Source of the DNA: Methylobacterium sp. DB0501
GTDB lineage: Bacteria; Pseudomonadota; Alphaproteobacteria; Rhizobiales; Beijerinckiaceae
Assembly (NCBI RefSeq): GCF_011043735.1
Contig: NZ_JAAKGV010000007.1
Location: 62,001-126,000, forward strand
Length of the DNA stretch: 64,000 bases
Direction of reading: 5' to 3'
Part shown: piece after piece, positions 43,018-50,637 of the stretch
Position numbering within the stretch: position 1 is the stretch's first letter
Layout: every line of letters starts with the position of its first letter
Program-made: the position numbers and the translations under genes
The notes under the pieces: generated by a model
What the model was told of the DNA's origin: nothing
The model's input: the letters and a program-made list of their open reading frames with translations, nothing else
Databases searched by the model: none

Positions 43018-44316
43018 TCAGGCCGGCTCGTCGCGCAGGAGGTGGTAGAGCAGGATCGCCGCCGCCGTCGCGGTGCCGATGCCGCCGAGCTTGAAGCTGC
43101 CGAGGCTGACCGTGAAGTCGCCGGCGCCGAGCACGAGCGCCGTGCCGACGGTGAGCAGGACCCGGCTGCGCGAGAAGTCGACCCGGTTCTCGACGAAGAT
43201 CCGCCCGGCCGCGGCGGTGATGAGCCCGAACACCACCACCGACAGGCCGCCGATCACCGGGCCGGGGATCACCAGGATCGCGGCGCCGAATTTCGGCGAC
43301 AGCCCGAACAGGATCGCGACCACCCCGGCGAAGGCGAAGACCAGGGTCGAGTAGATCCGGGTCACCGCCATCACGCCCATGTTCTCGGCGTAGGTGGTCA
43401 CGCCGGTGCCGCCGAAGAACCCCGACAGCATCGTGGCGAGCCCGTCGCCCAGGAAGGCGCGGCCGAGATACGGGTCGAGGTTGCGCCCGGTCATCGCCCC
43501 GATCGCCTTCACGTGGCCGAGATTCTCGGCGACCAGCACCAGGGCGACGGGGGCGATCAGCCAGATCGCGGAGGGCTCGAAGACCGGCGCGGTGACATGC
43601 GGCCAGCCGAACCAAGGCGCCGCCGCGATCCGCCCGACATCGAGGGGCTTGGCCAGCCCGAGCCCGTTCGCCAGCACGCCGTAGAGCAGGGTGGCGGCCA
43701 ATGCCCCGATGAGGAGCGGCAGGCGCCGCGCCGCGCCCGGCAGGTAGGAGGCGCTGAGCCCCACCGCCAGCACCGTGAACAGCCCGACCCCGATGTCGAG
43801 GCCCGATCCCGAGATGCCCTTCACGCCGATCGGCGCGAGGTTGAGGCCGATCGCCCCGACGATCGCCCCGGTGACGGCCGGCGGCATCAGCCGGCCGATC
43901 CAGGCATCGCCCGCCCGCATCACGGCGATCCCGATCAGGGCGTAGACCGCGCCCGCCGCCACGATGCCCCCGAGGGCGACCGGCAGGTTCGGGTTCGGGC
44001 CGCTGCCCGCGTAGCCGGTCGCCGCGATCACCACGGCGATGAAGGCGAAGCTGGAGCCGAGATAGCTCGGCACCCGCCCACCGACCACGACGAAGAACAG
44101 GAGCGTCGCGAGCCCTGAGAACAGGATCGCGAGGTTGGGGTCGAAGCCCATCAGCAGGGGGGCGAGCGCGGTCGAGCCGAACATCGCCACCACGTGCTGG
44201 AGCGCCAGCACCACGGCCTGCCCGAGCGGCGGCCGCTCGTCCGGCAGCACCACCGCCCCGCGGGCGAGCCGCCAGCGGGGAAAGCCCCGCTCCTCCATCC
44301 GTTCCGCCGGTTCCAT
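43018..44316 (-). CDS. uraA: NCS2 uracil/xanthine-family permease
   Basis: A 432-residue nucleobase carrier with 14 expected membrane segments. Signatures are LALQHVVAMFGSTALAPLLMG near the N-terminus, the GSSFAFIAVV region, and the NCS2 motif as VAENLGHVKAIGAMTGRNL with the transport Glu, then GGTGVTTYAENMGVMAVTRI. This pattern fits the UraA/RutG pyrimidine branch better than the xanthine/urate branch. No rut or other pyrimidine-catabolic genes are adjacent. It may import uracil or thymine. Confidence 0.9.
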   Translation of the reverse strand: MEPAERMEERGFPRWRLARGAVVLPDERPPLGQAVVLALQHVVAMFGSTALAPLLMGFDPNLAILFSGLATLLFFVVVGGRVPSYLGSSFAFIAVVIAATGYAGSGPNPNLPVALGGIVAAGAVYALIGIAVMRAGDAWIGRLMPPAVTGAIVGAIGLNLAPIGVKGISGSGLDIGVGLFTVLAVGLSASYLPGAARRLPLLIGALAATLLYGVLANGLGLAKPLDVGRIAAAPWFGWPHVTAPVFEPSAIWLIAPVALVLVAENLGHVKAIGAMTGRNLDPYLGRAFLGDGLATMLSGFFGGTGVTTYAENMGVMAVTRIYSTLVFAFAGVVAILFGLSPKFGAAILVIPGPVIGGLSVVVFGLITAAAGRIFVENRVDFSRSRVLLTVGTALVLGAGDFTVSLGSFKLGGIGTATAAAILLYHLLRDEPA

Positions 44317-44462
44317 CGTGTCTCCCCCCGATCGTGTCGTCCGGGGAGGGCCTTAGAGGATCCGGTACGGGTCCGGGAATAGGAGCGGGGCGCCGATCGT
44401 GCCCTGAGCTTGCGCGGATGCGCGCGTCCGAGCCAGATGCCGCGTCCGGGTCGAGCGCCGTT

Positions 44463-44513
44463 CCCCTCTCCGGGCGATCCCCGCGGGCGATCCCGGGATC
44501 GCCCGGAGAGGGG
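44463..44513. repeat. Perfect 19-bp inverted repeat upstream of uraA
   Basis: CCCCTCTCCGGGCGATCCC (44463-44481) is exactly complementary to 44495-44513, with a 13-base spacer that itself contains CGGGCGATCC, a partial third copy. It lies in the divergent region between the permease and the ModA-like gene and has no T-tract, so it is more likely a repeat element or regulatory structure than a terminator. Confidence 0.7.
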
Positions 44514-44584
44514 ATCCCGCGACTGTCCTTGGCGGCGGATGGTCCTCGGCAGGCCGATGATGGGAAAAGATCGGGGGGCGCGGC

Positions 44585-45330
44585 ATGATTGCTACGAGTG
44601 ACGGGATTGCTGCGCATGACGGGACCGCCGACCTCACCGTCATGATCTCGGGCGGTTTCGCGCTGGCCTATCGGGCGGTGCTGCCGGATTTCGGGCGCGC
44701 CACGGGGCTCGCGGTCCGGACCCTGTCCGGCGCCTCGCAGGGGCAGGGGCCGCGGACCATCCGCCACCAGCTCGCCCACGGCGCGCGCGTCGACGTGGTG
44801 ATCCTCTCCAACGAGGGCCTGCACGAGCTGACGGAGGACGGAAGGATCGTCGCGGGGTCGGCGGTCGAGCTTGCCACCGCCCCGCTCGCCGCCGCGGTGC
44901 GGACCGGTGCCGCGAGGCCGGCGATCGGCACCGTCGCGGCGCTGACCCGCACCCTGGCGCAAGCCCGCCGCATCGTGATGCCGGGCAGCACCAGCGGCCT
45001 GTTCATCCGGGACAGCGTGTTGCCCCGGCTCGGCCTCGCCGGGGCGGCGCGGGTGACGATGCTGCCCCGCGGCACCGACTCCGCCGCCGCCCTGGCGGCG
45101 GGCGAGGCCGACCTCGCCCTCGGGCCGGTGAGCGAACTCGTCGACGTGCCGGGGATCGACGTGGTCGGGCCGCTGCCCGACGAGGTCCAGCTCGTCCAGA
45201 CCTTCACGGCGGCTCTGGTCGCGGGCTCGGGTGCGGTCGAACCGGCGGGCGGCTGATCGCCCACCTCGTCTCGGGCGAGGCGGCGGCGGCGATCCGGCGG
45301 ACCGGGATGGAGCCGGTCGCGCGGGGGTGA
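44585..45330 (+). pseudogene. ModA-like substrate-binding protein with 3' frameshift
   Basis: Codons from ATG 44585 give 223 residues of a periplasmic-binding fold (TVMISGGFALAYRAVLPDF, GTVAALTRTLAQARRIVMPG, AALAAGEADLALGPVSELVD) like molybdate/extracellular-solute binding proteins, then stop at 45256. The expected C-terminal helix continues in another frame without interruption to 45330 (LIAHLVSGEAAAAIRRTGME then PVARG), so one base seems missing near 45245-45255. No signal peptide is present, so even if intact it would be a cytoplasmic binding-domain protein, a class known in Proteobacteria. A recent frameshift or a sequencing error are both possible. Confidence 0.65.
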
Positions 45331-45360
45331 TGCGGTTTCCGGACGATGACGTCCGGCAAC

Positions 45361-45470
45361 GGCGCCAAAGCCCGCGCGGCGCCTGAGCGAAGCCGGAATT
45401 CGCCGAAATTCGCCTTGCGAGAGCGATCCGGTCGGATCGACGGAAGCGACCGGCCGGATGTCGCATGAGG
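45361..45470 (+). repeat. Dispersed intergenic repeat, copy B
   Basis: Shares AAGCCCGCGCGGCGCC, a TGAGCG(A/G)AGCCG block, GAGCGATCCG and GGATGTCGCATGA with copies A and C, but is the most diverged. It follows the ModA-like gene directly. Confidence 0.5.
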
Positions 45471-45500
45471 GACCGCGCCCGGGCGCGGCCCCCGATGGAA

Positions 45501-45974
45501 TCAGGCGAGGGCAGGGCCCCACTTCTCGGTGTCGGGCGCCGTCTCCCTGGTGATCGTGCCGGCGGCATCGACGTGGAGCTCGGTCCAGGCCCCGTCGCCC
45601 CGGCGCGCCAGCACCTCGGCGTGCTTGGGCTTGCGCAACGGCGCGCCTGCGGGCGTCCAGCCCGCCGCCGTGACGGCGGCGAGGGCGAGGTCGGGATGGA
45701 CCGCGTCCCGGCGCGGCTTGCCCGGATGGTGCGGCTTCTTGTGGTGGATCTCGACCGGCTCGCGTCCCGGGGCGGCGATCCGCGTGACCTTGATCTCGGA
45801 GGGGCGGCGCTCGCCCTCGAGGGTCACCTGCAGGCCGGCGGCGAGGGGAAAGGCCTCCGCGCCCTTCGGCCCGAGATCGGCGAGGTGGACCGCGCCGTCC
45901 GCCTCCAGGGTGAAGCGATGCGAAAAGACGTGCTGGATCGTGCCCGAGAGGGCCGTGGTGTCGTGGTGCGGCAT
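45501..45974 (-). CDS. Protein of unknown function, beta-rich
   Basis: A 157-residue protein from ATG 45974. The first ~75 residues look like a small beta barrel (TALSGTIQHVFSHRFTLEAD then GAVHLADLGPKG and GLQVTLEGERRPSEIKVTRI), then a His/Lys-rich linker (HHKKPHHPGKPRRDAVHP) and a second compact part (AAVTAAGWTPAGAPLRKPKH, WTELHVDAAGTI). No family recognised. The His-rich linker might bind metal. The frame is open further upstream across a 15-bp repeat array, but that part lacks coding character. Confidence 0.6.
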   Translation of the reverse strand: MPHHDTTALSGTIQHVFSHRFTLEADGAVHLADLGPKGAEAFPLAAGLQVTLEGERRPSEIKVTRIAAPGREPVEIHHKKPHHPGKPRRDAVHPDLALAAVTAAGWTPAGAPLRKPKHAEVLARRGDGAWTELHVDAAGTITRETAPDTEKWGPALA

Positions 45975-46045
45975 GATCTTCTCCGAAGAGCGCCCAACCG
46001 CAGGCGCAACCGGCAGGTGGCGGGCCTGCGCCGGATCTTCAAGGC

Positions 46046-46120
46046 CTTGCCGCAGGATCGCTTGCCGCAGGATCTCTTGCCGCAGGATCTCTTGCCGGAG
46101 GATCGATTGCCGCCGGTTCC
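46046..46120. repeat. 15-bp tandem repeat, five copies
   Basis: CTTGCCGCAGGATC(T/G) units start at 46046, 46061, 46076, 46091 and 46106, the last two diverged. Because the unit is 15 bases, every frame gives a five-residue repeat (for example LPQDL or ILRQE), but no frame across it has a credible start. It lies in the 374-base gap between the divergent 45974 gene and the luxR-type gene; nothing else is seen in that gap. Confidence 0.75.
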
Positions 46121-46348
46121 CCAGTCGCCCGTCGACGTTCCGCAAGGTTCCGGACCGTCGCCGCGGCCGGACGGACGGGGTGACGCAGGGAAGCCGCCGG
46201 CGGCCTCGCGCGGGCAGGCGGGCCCGGACGCCGGGACACGGGCGGGGCGGATCTTGCCCCCCGCCCCGGGATCCGCGACACTGTGTCTCCCGGCCCGCGG
46301 CCACAACCATCGATGTCACCGGATGTCTCAACGCGCTAGTCAGGTTGC

Positions 46349-47077
46349 ATGAGCCGCAAGCGCCTCGACCTGACCCTCGCCTTCCTGCGCTCCCTCGACC
46401 GGACGGCGAGCGCGCAGGACGTGTCCGAGCTGCTGCTGAAGCTCCTCGGCCGCTTCGGCATCGAGCATGCGCTGGCCGGAACCCTGCCGATCATCGGCGC
46501 CAAGCCCCGGCAGCAATACGAGCACGCCCTGCTCGACGCGATGCCGCCGGACTGGAAGACCCGCTACCTGTCCCGCGGCTACCTCTTCCGCGACGCCACG
46601 GTGCGCCACCTTCCCGGAACGAACGCGCCCTTCGCCTGGACCGAGGTCGCGGAGCGCTACCGCGAGGACCCGGCGGCCCTGCGGGTGATGGACGAGGCCG
46701 GCGAGCACGGCCTGCGCCACGGGGTCACCGTGCCGCTCCTGACCCTGGACGGGCAGCTCGCGGGGTTCAGCTTCTCGGGCGCGCGGATCGAGGTCTCGCC
46801 GGAGGATCTCGGCACGCTGCAGCTCGTGGCGACCTACGCCTTCGCCCAGCTCGTGCTGCTGCGCTCGGAGGCCGGCGCCGAGATCCGCCTGTCGCCGCGC
46901 GAGCGCGAGGTGCTGCAATGGGTCGCCGAGGGCAAGACGAACTGGGAGGTCGGCGAGATCCTGTCGATCTCCTCCAAGGGCGTCGAGCACCACCTGCGCT
47001 CGGCCCGGGACAAGCTCGGCACGCTCAACAGCACCCAGTCGGTGGCGGTGGCGCTCCGGCGCGGGCTGATCTCGTAA
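46349..47077 (+). CDS. LuxR-type quorum-sensing regulator
   Basis: A 242-residue transcription factor. The N-terminal autoinducer-binding domain (~residues 20-165) has the family's Tyr/Trp/Asp pocket in the region DWKTRYLSRGYLFRDATVRH, and GVTVPLLTLDGQLAGFSFSG. The C-terminal GerE helix-turn-helix reads LSPREREVLQWVAEGKTNWE then VGEILSISSKGVEHHLRSAR. It should bind an acyl-homoserine lactone made by the synthase encoded 93 bases downstream in the same direction. A palindrome between the two genes is a likely binding site. Confidence 0.94.
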   Translation: MSRKRLDLTLAFLRSLDRTASAQDVSELLLKLLGRFGIEHALAGTLPIIGAKPRQQYEHALLDAMPPDWKTRYLSRGYLFRDATVRHLPGTNAPFAWTEVAERYREDPAALRVMDEAGEHGLRHGVTVPLLTLDGQLAGFSFSGARIEVSPEDLGTLQLVATYAFAQLVLLRSEAGAEIRLSPREREVLQWVAEGKTNWEVGEILSISSKGVEHHLRSARDKLGTLNSTQSVAVALRRGLIS

Positions 47078-47099
47078 GATCTCACAAGCGGGGCCCGGG

Positions 47100-47115
47100 C
47101 TAGGGAATTCCCCAG
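47100..47115. promoter_or_regulatory. lux-box-like palindrome upstream of the AHL synthase gene
   Basis: CTAGGGAATTCCCCAG has a perfect ten-base core GGGAATTCCC and near-symmetric ends. It sits 56 bases before the synthase start, where a LuxR-type activator would bind to give positive feedback. Not tested against known methylobacterial boxes. Confidence 0.5.
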
Positions 47116-47170
47116 TACGGCCGAGCCGTCAGAGCATGGAGAAAGGGTCCCGAAACAGGAGCCCTTTCCC

Positions 47171-47794
47171 ATGATCCACGTCGTCACCGCCGCCAACCAG
47201 GACCGCTACGCCGCGGAGATGGAGGAGGTGTGGCGCCTGCGCCACCGCGTCTTCGTCGAGGAGAAGGGCTGGACCGCCCTGCGCCGGCCGGACGGGCGCG
47301 AGATCGACCAGTTCGACACGCCCCACGCCGCCCATTTCCTGGCGATCGAGGACGGCGAGGTGATCGGCTACAGCCGCCTCCTGCCGACGACCCGGCCGCA
47401 CCTGCTCTCGGACGTGCTGCCGGAACTGTGCGAGGGCGACCGGCCGGTCGGCCCGCAGATCTGGGAATGGACCCGCCAGGCGGTGGCGCCGAGCCGCCGC
47501 ACCCGCGGCAAGAACCACCCGGTCTCCCTCGAGGTGATGACCGGCATCGTCGAATGGGGCCTGGAGAACGGGGTGACCTGCTTCCTCGCCCAGATGCCGA
47601 TCGTCTACCTGCTGCACGTCCTCCAGCTGCATTTCCGGGCGGTGCCGCTCGGCGTGCCGGCGGAGATCGACGGCGAGCGGATCATCGCCGTGGAGGCCCG
47701 CTTCGACGCCCGCACCCTGCGCAAGCTGCGGGAGATCCGGGGCACCAGCGCCTCGGTCCTGGCCCCGACCTCGCCGACCTACCTGATGGCCTGA
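47171..47794 (+). CDS. Acyl-homoserine-lactone synthase (LuxI family)
   Basis: A 207-residue enzyme that joins an acyl chain to S-adenosylmethionine to give an AHL signal. The invariant residues are all seen: Arg24, Phe28 and Trp34 in WRLRHRVFVEEKGW, Asp46 and Asp49 in IDQFD, Arg in YSRLLPT, and Glu/Arg in IWEWTRQAV. The acyl group cannot be predicted with confidence. AAGGAGCCC... no; the closest ribosome-binding element is AGGAGCCC, about ten bases upstream of ATG 47171. Next to its cognate LuxR gene. Confidence 0.95.
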   Translation: MIHVVTAANQDRYAAEMEEVWRLRHRVFVEEKGWTALRRPDGREIDQFDTPHAAHFLAIEDGEVIGYSRLLPTTRPHLLSDVLPELCEGDRPVGPQIWEWTRQAVAPSRRTRGKNHPVSLEVMTGIVEWGLENGVTCFLAQMPIVYLLHVLQLHFRAVPLGVPAEIDGERIIAVEARFDARTLRKLREIRGTSASVLAPTSPTYLMA

Positions 47795-47831
47795 GCCGGT
47801 CGTCGCCCGAACCATCCTGCGAGTGAAGACG

Positions 47832-48158
47832 ATGAGAGAGATCATGAGCCGCCGCCCCCCACCCACCATCGACGAGATGGCCGACATCCTGCCGCCCCTG
47901 GTCCGCGCGCTGGGCGAGATCGTCGACATGATGGAGGGCCTGGTGGACGTGGCCTGCCACGCCACCAACGTCCAGGAGAGCACCGCCGACACCCTGGCCG
48001 ATCTCGGCCACACCCTGACCGAGTACGCCCACGCGATGATGCAGGAGGCGACGGCGCGCCGCCGCACCGGCCGCGGCAGCGTGCCCCTGCCGTCCCTCGA
48101 CCGGGGCGACGGCGGGATCGCCGGCGGGACCCTGGACGAGGCCATGCCGGCGGCGTGA
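47832..48158 (+). CDS. Small helical protein downstream of luxI
   Basis: A 108-residue protein from ATG 47832 (GTG 47823 also possible), starting 37 bases after luxI in the same direction and so probably co-transcribed. Residues ~12-75 form two long helices with regular hydrophobic spacing (DEMADILPPLVRALGEIVDM then MEGLVDVACHATNVQES and ADTLADLGHTLTEYAHAMMQ); the tail is Gly/Pro-rich. No family recognised. Small genes of unknown role sit beside LuxI genes in several Alphaproteobacteria, so a link to quorum sensing is possible. Confidence 0.6.
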   Translation: MREIMSRRPPPTIDEMADILPPLVRALGEIVDMMEGLVDVACHATNVQESTADTLADLGHTLTEYAHAMMQEATARRRTGRGSVPLPSLDRGDGGIAGGTLDEAMPAA

Positions 48159-48230
48159 GGGTCATCCGATTTCCGACCGATCGCCTCGCGACGCGGAAAC
48201 CGGCTCCGCTCAAGGACCGCGCGGGCTGGT
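48159..48230 (-). repeat. Dispersed intergenic repeat, copy D (inverted)
   Basis: Read on the minus strand it matches copy C (50496-50619): AGCCCGCGCG, TGAGCGGAGCCG, TTTCCGC(A/G)TCGCGA and TCGGAAATCG(G/T)ATGACCC are shared; the middle part is shorter here. Confidence 0.6.
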
Positions 48231-48268
48231 GATACGCCTTCCGGACGGACTCTCCCGGAAGGCGTATC
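48231..48268 (-). terminator. Hairpin overlapping the end of the ArsR-family gene
   Basis: A perfect 14-base stem, GATACGCCTTCCGG (48231-48244) with 48255-48268, and a ten-base loop. It begins at the stop codon of the minus-strand regulator gene. No T-tract; probably a terminator or 3' stabiliser for genes on both sides. Confidence 0.6.
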
Positions 48269-48986
48269 AGGCCTCCCCGCAGGCGCAGCCCGGCCCGAAG
48301 GCGTGCCTGAGGGCGAGGCGCCCGCCGGGCGTCACCGTCACGGCCCGGCTGCCCTCGTTCCGGCGCAGCCAGCCGCGATCGAGGCAGGTCGCCAGCAGGG
48401 CCGCTCCGAGGGTGCCGGCGATGTGGGGCCGGCGCTCGCTCCAGTCGAGGCAGGGGCGGCAGAACACCCGCCGGCGGGACGAGCCGGTCCGGGCGGACTC
48501 GGCGAGATCGACCCCGAGCCCGCGCAGGAACGCCTCGCCCGCCGGGGTGACGGCGCCGCCATCGGCCCCGAGCTCGACCGCGCCGCGCGCCACGAGCGCA
48601 TCCGCCATCGCGACGGCGAGGCGGCCGGCGAGGTGGTCGTAGCAGGTGCGGGCCTCCCGCAGGGCGGCGTCGCGGGGGAAACGGGGCGAAGGGGCGCGGA
48701 CGGGATCCGGGCCCGCCGCCACCGCCATCACGCCCTCCAGCATCCGCGCCACCGCCGGGGAGGCGAGGCGGTGGTAGCGGTGGCGCCCCTGGCGCGCCAC
48801 CGCCAGGAGGCCGGCCTCGGTCAGCTGCGCGAGATGGCCGCTCGCGGTCTGCGGCGTGACGCCGGCGGCGCGGGCGAGTTCCGACGCGGTCAGCGCCCGT
48901 CCGTCCATCAGCACGGCCAGCATGCCGGCGCGGGCCGGATCGCCCACCAGGGCGGCGGTGCGGGCCAGCGCGGTCACGGTCACCAT
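48267..48986 (-). CDS. ArsR-family winged-helix regulator with C-terminal domain
   Basis: A 239-residue repressor-type protein. The N-terminal ArsR winged helix spans ~residues 5-90 (RAGMLAVLMDGRALTASELA then ASGHLAQLTEAGLLAVARQG). The C-terminal ~140 residues form a second domain with a conserved-looking CRPCLDWSERRPHIAGTLGA block and a C-terminal CxC (GPGCACGEA), resembling the longer ArsR proteins of Proteobacteria. GAGGAG precedes ATG 48986. It diverges from a DUF1127 gene, with two matching palindromes between. The inducer is unknown; the Cys residues could sense metal or redox. Confidence 0.88.
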   Translation of the reverse strand: MVTVTALARTAALVGDPARAGMLAVLMDGRALTASELARAAGVTPQTASGHLAQLTEAGLLAVARQGRHRYHRLASPAVARMLEGVMAVAAGPDPVRAPSPRFPRDAALREARTCYDHLAGRLAVAMADALVARGAVELGADGGAVTPAGEAFLRGLGVDLAESARTGSSRRRVFCRPCLDWSERRPHIAGTLGAALLATCLDRGWLRRNEGSRAVTVTPGGRLALRHAFGPGCACGEA

Positions 48987-49051
48987 GGCGGCTCTCCTCT
49001 CGGGCGGCATGTCCCTCGGGTCGTGCAGCATAGGCCGGCGCGTCGTCCGAC

Positions 49052-49105
49052 GCTTCGGCCGACGCCGAAGCCTGAGAGGCCGTGCTTCGGCCTGCGCCGA
49101 AGCAC
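49052..49105. promoter_or_regulatory. Two matched palindromic operators
   Basis: GCTTCGGC-CGAC-GCCGAAGC at 49052-49071 and GTGCTTCGGC-CTGC-GCCGAAGCAC at 49082-49105 share the same inverted half-sites GCTTCGGC/GCCGAAGC with a four-base spacer. Their centres are 32 bases apart, three helical turns. They lie between the divergent ArsR-family and DUF1127 genes and fit dimer sites for the ArsR-family protein. Confidence 0.65.
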
Positions 49106-49158
49106 GGGGCCCGGAGCCTGGGCGAGGGTCGTCCCAGCCGCAACCGGACGACCCCGCC

Positions 49159-49518
49159 ATGACCCTCATCGAGACCCTCATCGAGACCCTCGCCAAGGTG
49201 CCGCTGATTCGCGGCCTCCTCGCGCGTCTCCGCCCGCGCAGGCCTGCGGGCGGCCCGCCCGGGGAGGGCGCGTGGGCGCGACAGCTGCGGCAGGCCTGCG
49301 ACCGCACCAGATTGGCCGGCCTCGACGACCGGTTGCTGCGCGACATGGGATTGCGGCGCGAGGTCTCCGTATCCGGGCTCGACTTCGTGCCCCTGTCATC
49401 CGCCGATCCGGCCGCCACGGCAAAGCTTGCGCCGGCCTCCGGCGACTGCCGGACCCTGTCCGGAGCCGGGCCCGCCGCGACTTCGTCGCAACGCCACGGT
49501 GCCATCGACCGGCCATGA
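49159..49518 (+). CDS. DUF1127-containing protein
   Basis: A 119-residue protein. Residues ~45-70 carry the DUF1127 motif (ACDRTRLAGLDDRLLRDMGL), a short basic helix pair that in other Alphaproteobacteria binds RNA or affects phosphate and carbon metabolism. The N-terminus has a repeated IETLIETLAKVPLI amphipathic helix, made by a short DNA repeat (ATCGAGACCCTC twice). The C-terminal half is Ala/Ser-rich and longer than in minimal members (~50-70 residues), so it may be disordered. Divergent from the ArsR-family gene and probably its target. Confidence 0.75.
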   Translation: MTLIETLIETLAKVPLIRGLLARLRPRRPAGGPPGEGAWARQLRQACDRTRLAGLDDRLLRDMGLRREVSVSGLDFVPLSSADPAATAKLAPASGDCRTLSGAGPAATSSQRHGAIDRP

Positions 49519-49742
49519 TCGGGCCGTGATCGCGCCGCCGTCTTCACCCAAGGCGCGCGACATCGTGGCGGCGAGCCGGCGGTGTTTCCCGTTTGCACCA
49601 CGCCCCCGGTATCTGACTGCCACGCTCGCGGATTGGTTTACGAACCGTATCCGTGCCCCGTCTTCGCCACATTCCGCCCCAAGCTTGACTTGGAGCGCGG
49701 CCGTTCCGGCCGGGCTCGGCCAATGCAACGAGAGGGGCCTGC

Positions 49743-50459
49743 ATGACGCGGAACCGGACTTTCCCCATCACCGCCGCCCTCGCGGTTCTCGCCACGGCGC
49801 CCCAGCTCGGGGCCTGCGGAATGATGCCGGGCGGGGTCGAGACGACGGGAAGCCTTCCGGACCGCAAGCAGCTCGCCGCCGTCACCAGCGCCGACCGGGA
49901 CTGCCTCGCCCGGGCGATGTATTTCGAGTCCAACCGCTCGAGCGAGGAGGGCCTGCTGGCGGTCGGCACCGTGGTGATGAACCGGCTCGAGGCGCCGGCC
50001 TACCCGAACACGATCTGCGGCGTGGTCGGCCAGAAGCGCCAGTTCGCCGCCGGCGTGCTGCACAAGCCGATGCGCGATCGTGAGCGCGAGAAGGCCGTGC
50101 AGGTCGCCGACGCGATCCTGGCCGGCGAGCGCCACGAGAAGGTCGGCGGCGCGATGTTCTTCCACACCGCCGGCTACACCTTCTCCTACCGCAACATGCA
50201 CTACGTCGCGCTCGCCGGCGGCAACGCCTTCTACGAGAAGCGCCCGTGGTACGACCGCGAGGGCATGACCGCGCGCCGGACGCCCGCCGCCGCGACCCAG
50301 CTCGCCCAGCTCCAGTCCGGCTCGGCCGGCAGCGCCCGCTGGACCTCGCACCCGGTCCGGGTCGCGCGCAATCCCCAGCAGACCCCGCTCGCCGAGCTCG
50401 GCCCGGCCCGCAACGTCTGCCGTGTCGCCGCCGCCGAGACCGGCCGCAGCCCGGGCTGA
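49743..50459 (+). CDS. SleB-type cell wall hydrolase (Hydrolase_2)
   Basis: A 238-residue exported protein. It begins with a signal peptide ending near LGACG, a possible lipobox, so it may be a lipoprotein. The SleB/CwlJ catalytic domain spans ~residues 50-175 (DRDCLARAMYFESNRSSEEG with the active Glu, AVGTVVMNRL, YPNTICGVVGQKRQF, MFFHTAGYTF). Such enzymes cleave the peptidoglycan glycan strand; in non-sporing Alphaproteobacteria they serve cell-wall remodelling. The C-terminal ~60 residues are low-complexity. Confidence 0.92.
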   Translation: MTRNRTFPITAALAVLATAPQLGACGMMPGGVETTGSLPDRKQLAAVTSADRDCLARAMYFESNRSSEEGLLAVGTVVMNRLEAPAYPNTICGVVGQKRQFAAGVLHKPMRDREREKAVQVADAILAGERHEKVGGAMFFHTAGYTFSYRNMHYVALAGGNAFYEKRPWYDREGMTARRTPAAATQLAQLQSGSAGSARWTSHPVRVARNPQQTPLAELGPARNVCRVAAAETGRSPG

Positions 50460-50495
50460 TACGGTCGCCTGCACCTGATGTGTGGCCGCGCGGAA

Positions 50496-50619
50496 CCCGT
50501 ATCGGCGAAGCCCGCGCGGCGCCGCCGGAGGGTCCACACGCGTGAGCGGAGCCGATTTCCGCATCGCGAAGCGATCCGACGGGATCGCCGGACGCGATGA
50601 GTCGGAAATCGTATGACCC
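50496..50619 (+). repeat. Dispersed intergenic repeat, copy C (longest)
   Basis: Contains all blocks of the family in order: CCCGTATCGGCGAAGCCCGC, GCGGCGCCGCCGGAGGG, TGAGCGGAGCCGATTTCCGC, ATCGCGAAGCGATCCGACGG, GATCGCCGG and GTCGGAAATCGTATGACCCG. It lies between the SleB-type gene and the end of fetB. Confidence 0.7.
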
Positions 50620-50637
50620 GTGAAAACGGGCCCGCCG

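Noticed and set aside
45975..46331. N-terminal extension of the 45501-45974 gene through the 15-bp repeats (ILRQE units)
   Set aside because: The frame is open, but the upstream part is Arg/Pro-rich non-coding-like sequence and the gene has a natural start at 45974.
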